NCBI GenBank assembly: GCA_928212115.1
Contig: CAKMRJ010003334.1
Span: forward strand, 342,201,721-342,265,720
Length of the DNA stretch: 64,000 bases
Direction of reading: 5' to 3'
Source: Lactuca virosa
Taxonomy: Eukaryota; Streptophyta; Magnoliopsida; Asterales; Asteraceae
The stretch's first letter is position 1. Each line of letters opens with the position of its first letter. Made by a program: the position numbers and the translations under genes. The notes below the pieces were generated by a model. It saw nothing but the letters and a program-made list of their open reading frames with translations, was not told the origin of the DNA and made no database searches. Shown piece by piece: positions 20,695 to 32,608 of the stretch.

Positions 20695-21845
20695 TGGGAA
20701 TAAAGAGAAAAAGGAGGTTTGACTTTGTGATACGATATTTCATCTTTTACAACACTAATTTTCACCCAGCAGGTATCTATGCTATTACCCAACAATATCC
20801 AAGTAAACATCACCTTATCTTCTCCTTTTTATACACGACAGAAAGCACCCACAAACCCACTCCCTATCTCATACTTCAACTTCTTTCATTTCCCTTCATC
20901 CCTTCTCTCAAAGAACCAAGTCCACGCTTCCAAGGATTAAACTCCAAGCATATTCTTAGTATTTTTGTAAGCTTTTCTTGCTAATCTAATGTTTCTATAC
21001 CCTATCATGGTAGTTCCATACTATTTACACACATTATTCTGTGTTAAAACTCTTAGGATAATATCATCTTCAAAGGGTTCATCAACCACATTCAAGTGTT
21101 TGGGCTTGGAAATCTTCACACCATCTCTTCAAACAACCCACAAATCTACTCGTGAGTTCATACCCCCCCTATTTTCGAGATTTTCCATGTTTTACGGGGG
21201 GGGGGGGGGGGGGGGATACAAGTCAAAATTTGTTTATCATACAAATACTTGCATGTTTCGTCTTGATGTTAAATTATAAGCCATTATTTTCATAAGATAT
21301 GGTTATCACTAGCTTTTATATAATTATTTGTGATAAATTAGTTTTGAAATGCAAAACCAACAAAAACAAAACATGATCTATGTTATAAAAATCATGAGTA
21401 AAATGATGATTTGAAAAACTACAAGGTTTTTGGAGGCTTTTTACCAATATTACTTTTCTAACAAAAAGGAGTACATTCTAATTATTTCACTATTTTGTGG
21501 GTTACAACCCAAAAATATGATGTTTGACCTTACATTTTGAAACTAGACAAGATGATTAATATGTATTTATATAAATGATTATATAAATGTTCCTGAAAAA
21601 CAAACATCATAAACTATAATTGGTATAGTTTGGGAATCACAAAACTACTCTATCATTTTAGAAGAAACATGTAATTATTTAAATGTATAATTATTTCATT
21701 TACAAGAAAACGAATTTTCAGTACAATAGACGTAGAGCGGTTAATACTGGTTGTGAGACATTTGGCTTCAGCGTACCTACCAGAGTACACAACTAAGACC
21801 TGCATTATAACCAGAGTCTCTTGTAGGGAGAGCGTGACACTTGTG

Positions 21846-21873
21846 TATAGATCTATACGGGATTGACAATCCC
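21846..21873 (+). promoter_or_regulatory. Conserved structured LTR module (A 5' copy)
   Basis: TATAGATCTATA (21846-21857) is followed by GGGATTGACAATCCC (21859-21873), a perfect hairpin, and then AGCTGTTAGCTACAGT. The 3' LTR copy begins at 38370, C's at 44572, and H's is at 4720-4800. Confidence 0.6.
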
Positions 21874-22057
21874 ACACCTCAGCTGTTAGCTACAGTTAGA
21901 CCGGCAAGTCTAGGGTGACAAATGTCGTAACAGTTTTGACGTCCAAAGCACGTCGTTCAGGCAACTAGTCGCATTAGTATGGTTATATTAACTCACATAG
22001 GGTATTAACAAACATTTGGTTTACGGGCTAGCGTACACTCAAATAGTTTCACAAAAT

Positions 22058-22340
22058 GATAAATCCTACTAAATCTATTTTCCAATACCGCATTACTTAC
22101 ATTTTAGTCTTGGGTTAAGACTTACAACGAGCTTAACATACATTCAAGTAGTTTTATCTAAAGATAAAACATACTAGTCCTATTTTCCAGTACCGCATTA
22201 CTCACATTTTAGTCTTGGGTTAAGACTTACAACGAGGTTAACATACATTCAAGTAGTTTTATATAAAGATAAAACTTACTAGTACTATTTTCCAGTACCG
22301 CATTACTTACATTTTTAGTCTTTGGATTAAGACTTACAGT
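22058..22340 (+). repeat. 105-bp tandem repeat in the A LTR, nearly three copies
   Basis: CATTAC(T/C)TACATTTT recurs at 22091, 22196 and 22301, a period of exactly 105 bp. The 3' LTR has the same array (38615 and 38720, with a further copy about 105 bp on). Confidence 0.8.
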
Positions 22341-22724
22341 TCATTTTAAAGAAAATATTGGATTTTCTGGAAGCATACACTATCATTTTACATGAAACAG
22401 TTACAAAATCCTTCTCATACAAAACGCTTATGAACTCACCAACTTAATTGTTGACATTTTTTAGAATCACTTGTATTCTCAGGAAATCAGTAAACAGGTA
22501 ACCACAAGAATTTTTGGTGGATGGGATGTCGTTGCATCACGTTATTTACTTTTGTCATATGCATTTGATATCATGTAAACAATGTATTTGAGTATAATGT
22601 AAACTTATTAAATATTCAAAACAATGGTTGTAATGCTTGATCTCTATTATTTAATTGCTATGATACTGTACATGAAGTCATCTGTCCCAAGACGTTTCCG
22701 CCGTTCTGGTTTGGGGGTGTGGCA

Positions 22725-22953
22725 GATTGGTATCAGAGAATTGTTTATAGTGAACTAAGTATATCAAACCATGTAAGATATACAACTATAAATACAATGT
22801 GGCTAAAACACTCTGGCTAAAAGTACACTTCTAAAATATAAGTATTTTTGTAAGAGTATACATACATGCATACATACAAGGACATTGTCGTAATAAGAAA
22901 CATATAAAAGTATTTAGATAAGTTGGACACCACGATTAAGCCTAAATAGTTAT
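22725..22953 (+). other. Element A primer-binding site and first leader part
   Basis: GATTGGTATCAGAGA follows the LTR and is an initiator-Met-type site with the last C changed. The leader is interrupted at 22954 by element B and resumes at 32609. Confidence 0.8.
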
Positions 22954-22958
22954 GTAAT

Positions 22959-25431
22959 TGTAACGCCCGGGTTTCGGGGCTAAGCATTTTTAGATTATGT
23001 AATAGTCTAGGTCAACTATTGTAACTCTTTTTGGAAGTAATAAAGATGAAATATTTGAGTATTATGTGAATTATGTGTATTTGTGTGCTTATTACTTATT
23101 TATAAATGTATAATAAATAAAGGATAAAAATAAGCGTCAAAATTAAAGCATGAGATAAACCCGATATCTTTACATAAAGTTGTAGTGGTCGAAACAAGGA
23201 TTCCGGGGATATAAAGAACGCCGAAATCCGAGTTATAACGAAGAAGTTATGACCCGTCGAAGTTTCGCGACGGAACCGGCACGATACCGGGAAGCGTAAA
23301 TAGTAAATTTACGATAGAGCGAGTTTTAGCCTTAGCGATCTAAACGAAAGTCGTAGAATACGTTAAACCGAGAGCGTCCATAAAAAGAACGCCCAAATCT
23401 GACTTCGTATGAAGAAGTTATGATTTTTCGAAGTTTCGACATAGCAGTGTACAGCCCGAAGTTCGAATATTAGATCGAGCGGTATTTAGCCAACACAACC
23501 TAAACGATAATCAAAGATCTCGTTAATAGTAGCGTAACGGTAAAAAGACAGACGAAAACGGACGTCGGATGAAGAAGTTATGAATTTTTAACGGACCAAT
23601 CCTGTTCCGGCCTTTTAAAAATATAACTTTTAAAATAGATTCAAAAATAGCCGACGGAGTCTAAACGAAAGTTGTAGAGGACGTTCCCGCCTACGCGTGT
23701 ATATAAAGAACGTCGAAAACGGAGCTCGTATGCGAAAGATACGAATTTTTAAAGTTTAGACTCGAATTTGCGAAGCCTGTTGCTCGATTGATGACGTGGC
23801 AAGATCCTAGTCGTTCATCGCTGATCAGGCCTCGCACCAGATGAAGACACGTCGCCTTCGCTCTACGCCCCGCGTCCGAGGTTGGGTACGCCCAGCGTAC
23901 CTCGATCTTATCCGGGTCTGATGCAAGTGCGAGCCAGCTATGCGAAGCTGGCAACCTCATCCGAACTACGCCCAGCGTAGCCAAGGATTACGCCCAGCGT
24001 AAACCGAGGCCCCGCAGGCTATAAAAGGGGGCCGAGTGTTCCGAGTTTTTCACACATTTTCCACTTCTCTCTCTAGTTTCTTTCTCTCTCTAGCCTATCT
24101 TAAGCCCCCTAAAGCCTAGGTAAACCCCCTAGCACCCGAAGGAAGCCCTGAGGCTCCCGGAGTCCCGAGAAAAAGGGTCTTTCGGTTCGGAAACGTTGCT
24201 CCAAGCAAAGCCCGGTTTTCTATAAAACCCGTTGTAAGTGAGCTACGCCTACGCAATTTTTAATATAGCTTCTAATTAATTATAGTAACATTATTAGGAC
24301 CTTAAAATAATTATTTCGGCTATTATTATGAGTTATATAGAGTGTTGTTTAACGCTTATATAATAGTAATAATATCCAGACTATTAATTAGTCTTGGTGA
24401 ATATTAGACTAAACTCTAGTTGTAATGATACTAGGTTTTGTCTGAGGAAAAGTGTGTTGAGAGTAACGAAGTGCTGTTCGAGTGCCGAGTCACCACCTTT
24501 CAAGTGAGTGCATAGTTACTTTCAGCTTACACATAGATATGAAGTATTTTATATAAATTACGTGCTGCGTATGCATATTATCTATATACTTGCTATCTAT
24601 GCCGGTTGAACGATTTTATACATGTTTTAAACTGTATATGTATTTTATATCTACAAAATGTGTTGGGTAAAACATTGGTAGATGTAATAGTTGTTGTGTG
24701 ACAAAATAAAATAATGAGAGGCCTCGTTATAGATGTTATTGATGATCCAGTCATCTAGCGGAGTATAGATGACGACCACGGACTATTCTAGACAGTCCAG
24801 TGGAACGCTAGCAGGCTCGCAACCTGTAGGTGTTTATTTGAACTGTATGTGTATTTGAACTGTGTGCTCACCAGGTGTACTCCATCCCCCACATGGTTTC
24901 CTATGGGACATTTATTGTTAAGGAACCCCCTTGGCAGTAGTGTCCATCCTGATGTTGATCCTTAGTCTAGGTCCCTTATGATAAGTGTTTAGGGACGTAA
25001 TGTGAGGATAACGGGAATGGGTACTCGGGTTGTTTGGTTGATGAAAATAATGAACTTATTATTGTGGGTTGAAAACCCTATGTGCTCACCAGGCTCCCAA
25101 GCCTGACCCACTTAGTTTCTTGTATTACAGGTAGTGGCACATGAGCATAGATGTGATGTCTTGGGATGAGAGATTAAGGGATTTTAGGCCTGTAAATACG
25201 GAATAATGTAGTAAGGCCTATGTTGTACTGTTTATGCTTTTGATCTGTATCGAACATGACATCCCGAGTCTTCTAATGAAATACATTTCTTTGGAAATGC
25301 TTTTGATAAACCTTTATCATATTTTGTTTTGGGACAAATTCCGCAACACTTTTATTTAAAATGTTACTCTGATTTTCAAACAAGCATAAACAAAATCGGT
25401 CTTTTCTGGCCGTGAAAATGGGGATGTCACA
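22959..25431 (+). repeat. Element B 5' LTR, 2473 bp
   Basis: The LTR runs from TGTAACGCCCGGG to GGGATGTCACA. The TATA box TATAAAA is at 24020-24026. Three exact TACGCCCAGCGTA sites (23887, 23967, 23989) lie just upstream. It is about 204 bp longer than the 3' copy because of the segment 23604-23808. Confidence 0.93.
23887..24001. promoter_or_regulatory. TACGCCCAGCGTA array upstream of the B promoter
   Basis: Three exact copies lie at 23887-23899, 23967-23979 and 23989-24001, about 20-130 bp upstream of TATAAAA (24020). In the 3' LTR two remain exact (31138, 31160) and one has decayed by CpG-type transitions (31058). Confidence 0.7.
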
Positions 25432-25432
25432 G

Positions 25433-25445
25433 TTGGTATCAGAGC
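25433..25445 (+). other. Element B primer-binding site
   Basis: TTGGTATCAGAGC, two bases after the LTR, is the usual initiator methionine tRNA complement. Confidence 0.9.
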
Positions 25446-25773
25446 ATTAGTTTAAGCGAACTAGGAATTTGTAGGATTTCTAGACTTAAACTTAGAATGC
25501 TAAGTGATGATTGTGAGGTGTGAGAACTAGCTTATTTAAGGAATTATGCCTCAAATGCTTTTATGTGCTAAATGCTTTGTGCCTGATATGCTGTTAATTG
25601 TTCGGATCTATGGTCTATTGCCAACCGGATCTAGAAACCTTATATGTTTAGGATTCTAAACGTACGACTACGATATTAGAACTAACATGTAAACGTTTCG
25701 GAGGGATAAGGATGATTTAAACGACCATCCTAAATAAATATCTAAATTCACCTTATTCGGTGTATAGATCAAG

Positions 25774-26757
25774 ATGGCAAGGACCCGTAGCAGAAACGTG
25801 AATGCAAATAGGAACCGAGATCAACCCCCAGTGATACAGCAAATACCAGTCGTAGTAGAAGTTGCACCTGAGCCAATCACCATGGCTGGAGTACAAGCCA
25901 TGATGCAGGCTATGTTAGCTGAACAAAAGGAAGAAATAAGGCAAATGATGCAAGAGAATAGGGACGAAGCCACCGTGCCCATTGTGCAACAGGAGCCAAT
26001 TCTCGAACAATCGGAGGAAGGAAACTAAAGTAGGTCAGTGGGCCAAGCTGATCCGCCGGTAAATAGAAGAAACGGCCAAGATGATGGAGTCGAGAGAAAC
26101 GGATGCAAGTACAAAGATTTTCTGACTTGCAAGCCATCGACTTTCACTGGAAAGGAAGATCCAGTCGGAGTCATGGATTGGATCTCAGAAATGGAGTTAG
26201 CTTTTATGACATGCGGTTGCAGAGGCAAGATGCAAACCACTTTTGCAGTACACCAGTTCCGAGGAGGAGCAGTACGCTGGTGGAACACCCTGGGGAAGAC
26301 CTTGAGCCCCAATGAGCCCCTGCAACTGACATGAGCGGGGTTTTTAGTAAAATTCAAGCGCAAGTACTGCTCAGCCCAAAACTTGCTCGAGCTAGAGAAC
26401 CAGTTTCTGACCCTGAAAAAGGGAAGCATGTCAATCGATGAATACACAAACAACTTCACAGAGAAGATGGAGTTTGCCTTGCGTCTTATCCCGGATGAGC
26501 TGACAAAGATCGACAAGTACGCTAAGGGACTCCCATGGGAATATGCAGTGCCAGTGCGTCAGGCACATACTCTGGAAGCAGCTATCTGGGCTGCCAAATC
26601 TGTGGAGGATATGATTAAAGGAAGGGCTGCCAGCAAGGTTGAGGTTGGCGAGAAGAGAAAATTTGAGGGGTCTGCTAAACCCAACAGTAAGAAGAGCAAG
26701 TTCAGTTCCACGAAGTTTGGAGGAGGAGGGAACGAAACAAAATGGTGCGAGAAGTGA
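25774..26757 (+). pseudogene. gag: Element B gag, capsid part, broken
   Basis: ATG 25774 begins MARTRSRNVNANRNRDQP, followed by a glutamine-rich stretch and a TAA at 26026. The next open part (26038-26334) carries KYKDFLTCKPSTFTGKEDP and the conserved RWWNTLGKTL and ends in a TGA. The third (26383-26757) carries the C-terminal capsid region NLLELENQFLTLKKGSMSIDEY and a basic tail, and ends in TGA at the first cysteine array. Three nonsense changes in one frame show the copy is dead, but the domain order is complete. Confidence 0.85.
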
Positions 26758-27702
26758 AAGAAGAAGCACTCGGGAAAATGTAGCGAGGAAGTGACCTGCT
26801 ACAAGTGTGGGAAAATGGGGCACTATGCCAATGAATGCACCATCAACAAGAGGGTGTGCTACGAGTGTCGTGAAGAAGGGCATATTGCTAAGGATTGCCC
26901 GAAGAAGAAAGACGCGGCAAGGCCCAACATTCCACCGAAGCCGAAGGCGAGAGCCTTCCAGATGACGCTCGAGGCTGCGAAGGAGGCAGCAGACGTCGCT
27001 TCAGGTACCTTTCTTGTAAATGGGTTGCCTGCCAATAAACTATTTGATTCCAGAGCTAACTACTCCTTTGTGTCGCATAAATTTGGTGGGAAATTAGCAT
27101 TGCCTGTAGAAAAACTTGATAATGCCCTAATTGTGGAAGTTGCCAATGGAAAGTTCGTACCTGGTAGTAACCGTATTTGGAACATCGTCATCAAACTAAA
27201 CGGAAACGAATTCCACGAAGAGCTATTACCCATAGAGTTGAACGGGTTCGATATCGTTTTGGGTATGGATTGGCATAGCGCCAACGATGCTGAGATTCAA
27301 TGCCGAAAGAAGATAGTAAGGGTAAACCCACCCGGAAAAGAGTCATTTATGGTGTACGGGGACAAACACCGAGTAAATTCTGGAATCATCTCCCTGATGA
27401 AAGCCAGAAAATGTTTGTCCAAGGGATGTGCATCATACTTGGCATTCGTAATCGATGCTAAGAAGGAAAAGAAAGAGGTGCGGAATATACCGGTTGTGTG
27501 TGATTATCCGGAAGTCTTTCCCGAAGATCTTCCTGGATTACCACCTGATAGACAAGTGGAGTTTCGGATAGACTTGTTACCAGGTACAACACCGATAGCA
27601 AAGGCACATTACCGATTAGCATTGACGGAGATGAAGGAGCTTATGACGCAACTTCAGGAGCTGTTGGACAACGGTTTCATTCGACCTAATTCATCACCCT
27701 AG
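26758..27702 (+). pseudogene. pro: Element B zinc knuckles, protease and reverse transcriptase start
   Basis: Two perfect CCHC knuckles, CYKCGKMGHYANEC and CYECREEGHIAKDC, start at about 26794. The protease follows without interruption (ASGTFLVNGLPANKLFDSRANYSFVS). Its active site reads DSR where DSG is expected, a disabling change. VLGMDWHSAN is the second motif. The linker FPEDLPGLPPDRQVEFRIDL leads into reverse transcriptase up to NGFIRPNSSP, where a TAG (27700-27702) replaces the usual Trp. This uninterrupted gag/protease join is the reference for the insert seen in G. Confidence 0.85.
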
Positions 27703-28987
27703 GGAGCTCCGGTGCTATTCGTAAAGAAGAAAGACGGAAGCATGCGAATGTGCATAGACTACAGAGAGCTGAACAAGGCAACGGTAAAGAATAAGTACCC
27801 TTTGCCAAGGATTGATGACCTATTCAATAGCTACAAGGTTTGAGCTATTTCTCAAAGATCGATCTTAGGTCAGGGTATCATCAGCTGAAAGTGAGAGATC
27901 AGGATATTGAGAAGACTGCATTCAGAATGAGATATGGACACTACGAGTTCTTGGTTATGTCGTTTGGACTAACCAATGCTCCAGCAGCATTCATGGATTT
28001 GATGAACAGGGTTTGTAAATCATTCCTCGATAAATCCGTGATAGTGTTCATCGACGACATTCTGATCTACTCGAAAAGCCAGGAGGAGCATGGCAAGCAT
28101 CTACGAGAGGTGTTGGAGGTATTGAAGAAGGAGAAGCTGTATGCAAAGTTCTCCAAGTGTGATTTTTGGATCCGAGAAGTCCAATTCTTGGGTCATGTGG
28201 TTAACCAGGAGGGAATAATGGTTGACCCAGCAAAAATCGAAGCTGTGATGAAGTGGGAACGACCAAAGAGTCCCACGGAGATTCGAAGCTTTCTAGGATT
28301 AGCCGGATATTACCGAAGATTTATCCAAGGCTTTTCTTCGATAGCTGCTCCATTGACAGCGTTGACCCATAAAGGAGCTACATATTCATGGAGTGAGAAA
28401 CACGATGAGGCATTCGAGAAGCTAAAGAAGAAGTTATGTGAAGCACCGATTCTTTCTCTGCCCAATGGAGTTGAAGACTTCGCGGTCTATAGTGACGCAT
28501 CTGGAGTCGGGTTGGGTTGTGTTCTGACCCAAAGAGAAAAGGTGATAGCATATGCCTCTCGACAATTGAAGGAGCATGAGAAGAACTACCCCACTCATGA
28601 TTTGGAGTTGGCAGCGGTAGTTTTTTCCTTAAAGATATGGAGGCATTACCTCTATGGCACGAAGTGCAACTTTTCACTGATCATAAGAGTCTCCACTATC
28701 TCTTTAATCAGAAAGAATTGAACATGAGGCAACGACGCTGGCTAGAATTACTCAAGGACTATGACTGTGAGATACTTTACCTCCCCGGTAAAGCAAATGT
28801 TGTTGCTGATGCTCTCAGTCGGAAAGTCAATCTTGAAAGGAAAAGGCCAAGAGCGTTGAGAATTGAAGTTGTCTCGACAATTGTGGAAAGTATCAAGAAA
28901 GCTCAAGAAGAAGCTTCAGAAAAGAATGACCGAAAAGAAGAACGTTTGGGAAAGACGTTGGTATTCGGTCAAACCGTCAAGGACTGA
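27703..28987 (+). pseudogene. pol: Element B reverse transcriptase and RNase H
   Basis: Reverse transcriptase continues with VLFVKKKDGSMRMCIDYREL. A one-base deletion near 27830 shifts the frame. Then 27840-28721 carries IDLRSGYHQLKV, VMSFGLTNAPAAF, the active site FIDDILIYS and LGLAGYYRRFI. RNase H follows with the catalytic Asp in VYSDASGVGLG. A second one-base loss in a T run near 28670 moves the frame to 28637-28987 (FTDHKSLHYLF, LPGKANVVADALSRK). The frame closes at 28985. Confidence 0.85.
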
Positions 28988-30301
28988 AGGTATTCCAAGA
29001 TCAGATTTGGGTACCTAAGACGGGAGGAATAAGAGATCTTCAGATGGAAGAAGCTCACAAGACCACATACTCGATTCATCCCGGCAGCACTAAAATGTAT
29101 AGGGACCTAAAACCCTACTACTAGTGGCCGACGATGAAGCTCGATGTTGCGAAGTATGTGGCCGAGTGTGTGACATGTGCAAGAGTTAAGGCACAACATC
29201 AGAAACCGTATGGGAGTTTAGAACCTTTACCTGTACCCATGGGTAAATGGGAAGACATCACCATGGATTTTGTGACTAAACTGCCCAGGACGAAGAACGG
29301 TCACGACATGATTTGGGTGGTCGTGGATCGTTTCACTAAGAGTGCACACTTCATAGCAGCCAACGAGAGGTGGTCTATGGATAAGCTTGCAAATGCTTAC
29401 GTGAAGGAAATTGTGAGACTTCACGGTGTTCCTCTAACGATTGTATCCGATCGTGATAGTCGTTTCACGTCGAGGTTTTGGAGGAGTCTACAAGAGGAAC
29501 TGGGTACGAAGTTGTGTCTGAGTACAACTTACCATCCGCAGACTGATGGTCAGAGTGAAAGAACGGTTCAAACGCTTGAAGATATGCTGAGAGCATGTAC
29601 CCTTGAGTACCAAGGTAACTGGGATGAGCACTTACCTCTGGTGGAATTTTCCTACAACAATAGTTTCCACTCGAGCATCAAGATGGCACCCTATCAAGCT
29701 TTGTACGGACAAAAATGTCGTACGCCGTCTTGTTGGCTTGAGGCTGGAGAAAAGCTGTTTATGGGCCCCGAGATAGTCCATGAGAAGTTGAAGGTGATCA
29801 GGGAAAGGATGTTAGCAGCTCAAGATCGTCAGAAGAGCTATGCTGACAAGAAAAGACGGCCGATGACCTTCGAAGTTGGGGATTCGGTTTTGCTTAAAGT
29901 CTCACCGTGGAAGGGACTTATAAGATTCGGAAAACGAGGAAAGTTGAGTCCAAGGTTTATTGGACCGTTCAAAGTTCTTCAGAAGATTGGGAACCAAGCT
30001 TATAAGCTGGAATTGTCCGAAGAACTCGATGGTATTCATAACACCTTCCATGTGTGTTATCTGAGGAAATTCACGGGAGAAGTTCCCGACATAATTCCAA
30101 TCTCAGAGTTAAGGATGGATGAAAATAAGAGGTTGATCGAAGAGCCCGAGACAATTGTTGACCGTAAGACTAAGAAGTTACGACGCAAGATGGTCGACTT
30201 AGTGCTAGTCTAATGGAAACATTCGAATGGGTCGAATCTCACTTGGGAATCAGAAAGTGACATGATGAGTCGCTACTCACATCTGTTTGCTGATGCATAA
30301 T
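28988..30301 (+). pseudogene. Element B integrase and chromodomain
   Basis: The N-terminal HHCC zinc domain is visible in 29047-29190 (EEAHKTTYSIHPG and CVTCARVK) with a TAG at its YYW. The open part 29134-30213 has all three catalytic residues: Asp in TMDFVTKLPRT, Asp in IVSDRDSRFTSRFW and Glu in HPQTDGQSERTVQ. It continues with LLKVSPWKGLIRF, FIGPFKVLQKI, and enters the chromodomain (TKKLRRKMVDLVLV). A TAA at 30211-30213 cuts it just before WKHSNGSNLTWESESDM. The domain assigns B to the chromovirus branch. Confidence 0.87.
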
Positions 30302-30317
30302 TCCGGGACGGAATCAT

Positions 30318-30334
30318 CCTAAGGGGGAGAGAAT
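30318..30334 (+). other. Element B polypurine tract
   Basis: AAGGGGGAGAGAAT, directly before the 3' LTR. Confidence 0.85.
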
Positions 30335-32603
30335 TGTAACGCCCGGGTTTCGGGGCTAAGCATTTTTAGATTATGTAATAGTCTAGGTCAACTATTGTAA
30401 CTCTTTTTGGAAGTAATAAAGATGAAATATTTGAGTATTATGTGAATTATGTGTATTTGTGTGCTTATTACTTATTTATAAATGTATAATAAATAAAGGA
30501 TAAAAATAAGCGTCAAAATTAAAGCGTGAGATAAACCCGATATCTTTACATAAAGTTGTAGTGGTCGAAACAAGGATTTCGGGGATATAAAGAACGCCGA
30601 AATCCGAGTTATAACGAAGAAGTTATGACCCGTCGAAGTTTCGCGACGGAACCGGCACGATACCGGGAAGTGTAAATAGTGAATTTATGATAGAGCGAGT
30701 TTTAGCCTTAGCAATCTAAACGAAAGTCGTAGAATACGTTAAACCGAGAGCGTCCATAAAAAGAACGCCTAAATCTGACTTCGTATGAAGAAGTTATGAT
30801 TTTTCGAAGTTTCGACTTAGCAGTGTACAGCCCGAAGTTTGAATATTAGATCGAGCGGTATTTAGCCAACACAACCTAAACGAGGATCAAAGATCTCGTT
30901 AATAGTAGTGTAACGGTAAAAAGACAGACGAAAACGGACGTCGGATGAAGAAGTTATGAATTTTTAACGGACCAATCCTAGCCGTTCATCGCTGATCAGG
31001 CCTCGCACCAGATGAAGACACGTCGCCTTCGCTCTACGCCCCGCGTCCGAGGTTGGGTATGCCCAACGTACCTCGATCTTATCCGGGTCCGATGCAAGTG
31101 CGAGCCAGCTGTGCGAAGCTGGCAACCTCATCCGAACTACGCCCAGCGTAGCCAAGGATTACGCCCAGCGTAATCCGAGGCCTCGCAGGCTATAAAAGGG
31201 GGCCGAGAGTTCTGAGTTTTTCACACATTTTCCACTTCTCTCTCTAATTTCTTTCTCTCTCTAGCCTATCTTAAGCCCCCTAAAGCCTAGGTAAACCCCC
31301 TAGCACCCGAAGGAAGCCCCGAGGCTCCCGGAGTCCCGAGAAAAAGGGTCTTTCGGTTCGGAAACGCTGCTCCAAGCAAAGCCCGGTTTTCTATAAAACC
31401 CGATGTAAGTGAGCTACGCCTACGCAATTTTTAATATAGCTTCTAATTAATTATAGTAACATTATTAGGACCTTAAAATAATTATTTGGGCTATTATTAT
31501 GAGTTATATAGAGTGTTGTTTAACGCTTATATAATAGTAATAATATCCAGACTATTAATTAATCTTGGTGAATATTAGACTAAACTCTAGTTGTAATGAT
31601 ACTAGGTTTTGTCCGAGGAAAAGTGTGTTGAGAGTAACGAAGTGTTGTTCGAGTGCCGAGTCACCACCTTTCAAGTGAGTGCATAGTTACTTTCAGCTTA
31701 CACATAGATATGAAGTATTTTATATAAATTACGTGTTGTGTGTGCATATTATCTGTATACTTGCTATCTATGCCGGTTGAACGATTTTATACATGTTTTA
31801 AACTGTATATGTATTTTATATCTACAAAATGTGTTGGGTAAAACATGGGTAGATTTAATAGTTGCTGTGTGACAAAATAAAATAATGAGAGGCCTCGTTA
31901 TAGATGTTATTGATGATCCAGTCATCTAGCGGAGTATAGATGACGACCACGGACTATTCTAGACAGTCCAGTGGAACGCTAGCAGGCTCGCAACCTATAC
32001 GTGTTTATTTGAATTGTGTGTTTATTTGAACTGTGTGCTCACCAGGTGTACTCCATCCCCCACATGGTTGCCTATGGGACATTTATTGTTAAGGAACCCC
32101 CTTGGCAGTAGTGTCCATCCTGATGTTGATCCTTAGTCTAGGTCCCTAATGATAAGTGTTTAGGGCTGTAATGTGAGGATAACGGGAATGGGTACTCGGG
32201 TTGTTTGGTTGATGAAAATAATGAGCTTATTTATTGTGGGTTGAAAACCCTATGTGCTCACCAGGCTCCCAAGCCTGACCCACTCAGTTTCTTGTATTAC
32301 AGGTAGTGGCGCATGAGCATAGATGTGATGTCTTGGGATGAGAGATTAAGGGATTTTAGGCATGTTAATACGGAATAATGTAGTAAGGCCTATGTTGTAC
32401 TGTTTATGCTTTTGATCTGTATCGAACATGACATCCCGACTCTTTTAATGAAATACATTTCTTTGGAAATGCTTTTGATAAACCGTTATCATATTTTGTT
32501 TTGGGACAAATTCCGCAACACTTTTATATAAAATGTTACTCTGATTTTCAAACAAACATAAACAAAATCGGTCTTTTCTGGCCGTGAAATTGGGGATGTC
32601 ACA
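30335..32603 (+). repeat. Element B 3' LTR, 2269 bp, with an internal deletion
   Basis: This LTR matches 22959-25431 but lacks the segment between two ATCCT pentamers of the 5' copy (23599-23603 and 23804-23808). The join is at about 30974-30980. TATA is at 31191-31197. Confidence 0.93.
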
Positions 32604-32608
32604 GTAAT

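Larger units (their letters stand above)
20168..22724 (+). repeat. Element A 5' LTR, 2.56 kb
   Basis: The LTR runs from TGTGACAACTGGC to GGTTTGGGGGTGTGGCA and is nearly identical to 36685-39249. It contains a TA tract (20289-20338), CCGAAATCAC motifs and their inverse (20449-20694), a 20-G run (21196-21215), the TATAGATCTATA module (21846-21873) and a 105-bp tandem repeat. The flank before it is ACAAT; the flank after the 3' copy is ACAAC. Confidence 0.9.
22959..32603 (+). mobile_element. Element B: complete Ty3/gypsy chromovirus nested in A
   Basis: Two LTRs (22959-25431 and 30335-32603) flank gag-pol. The insertion is framed by the 5-bp target duplication GTAAT (22954-22958 and 32604-32608). 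Removing the element joins TTATGTAAT to CATATCTGGG, which matches the uninterrupted leader of C (ATGTAATCATATATGGG at about 39871). LTRs differ by about 12 changes in the first 640 aligned bases, ten of them transitions, so the insertion is not recent. Confidence 0.93.

Noticed and set aside
20670..20984. 104-residue plus frame in both A LTRs (also 37196-37510)
   Set aside because: It is conserved only because the LTRs are copies, lies over promoter-like sequence, and has no domain or repeat-independent support.
22058..22340. 105-bp periodic repeat as a CRISPR-like array
   Set aside because: Plant LTR context and head-to-tail identical units without spacers; an ordinary tandem repeat.
23691..23984. 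97-residue minus frame in the B LTR (also 30964-31155)
   Set aside because: It lies within LTR promoter sequence and across the 205-bp indel; no protein resemblance.
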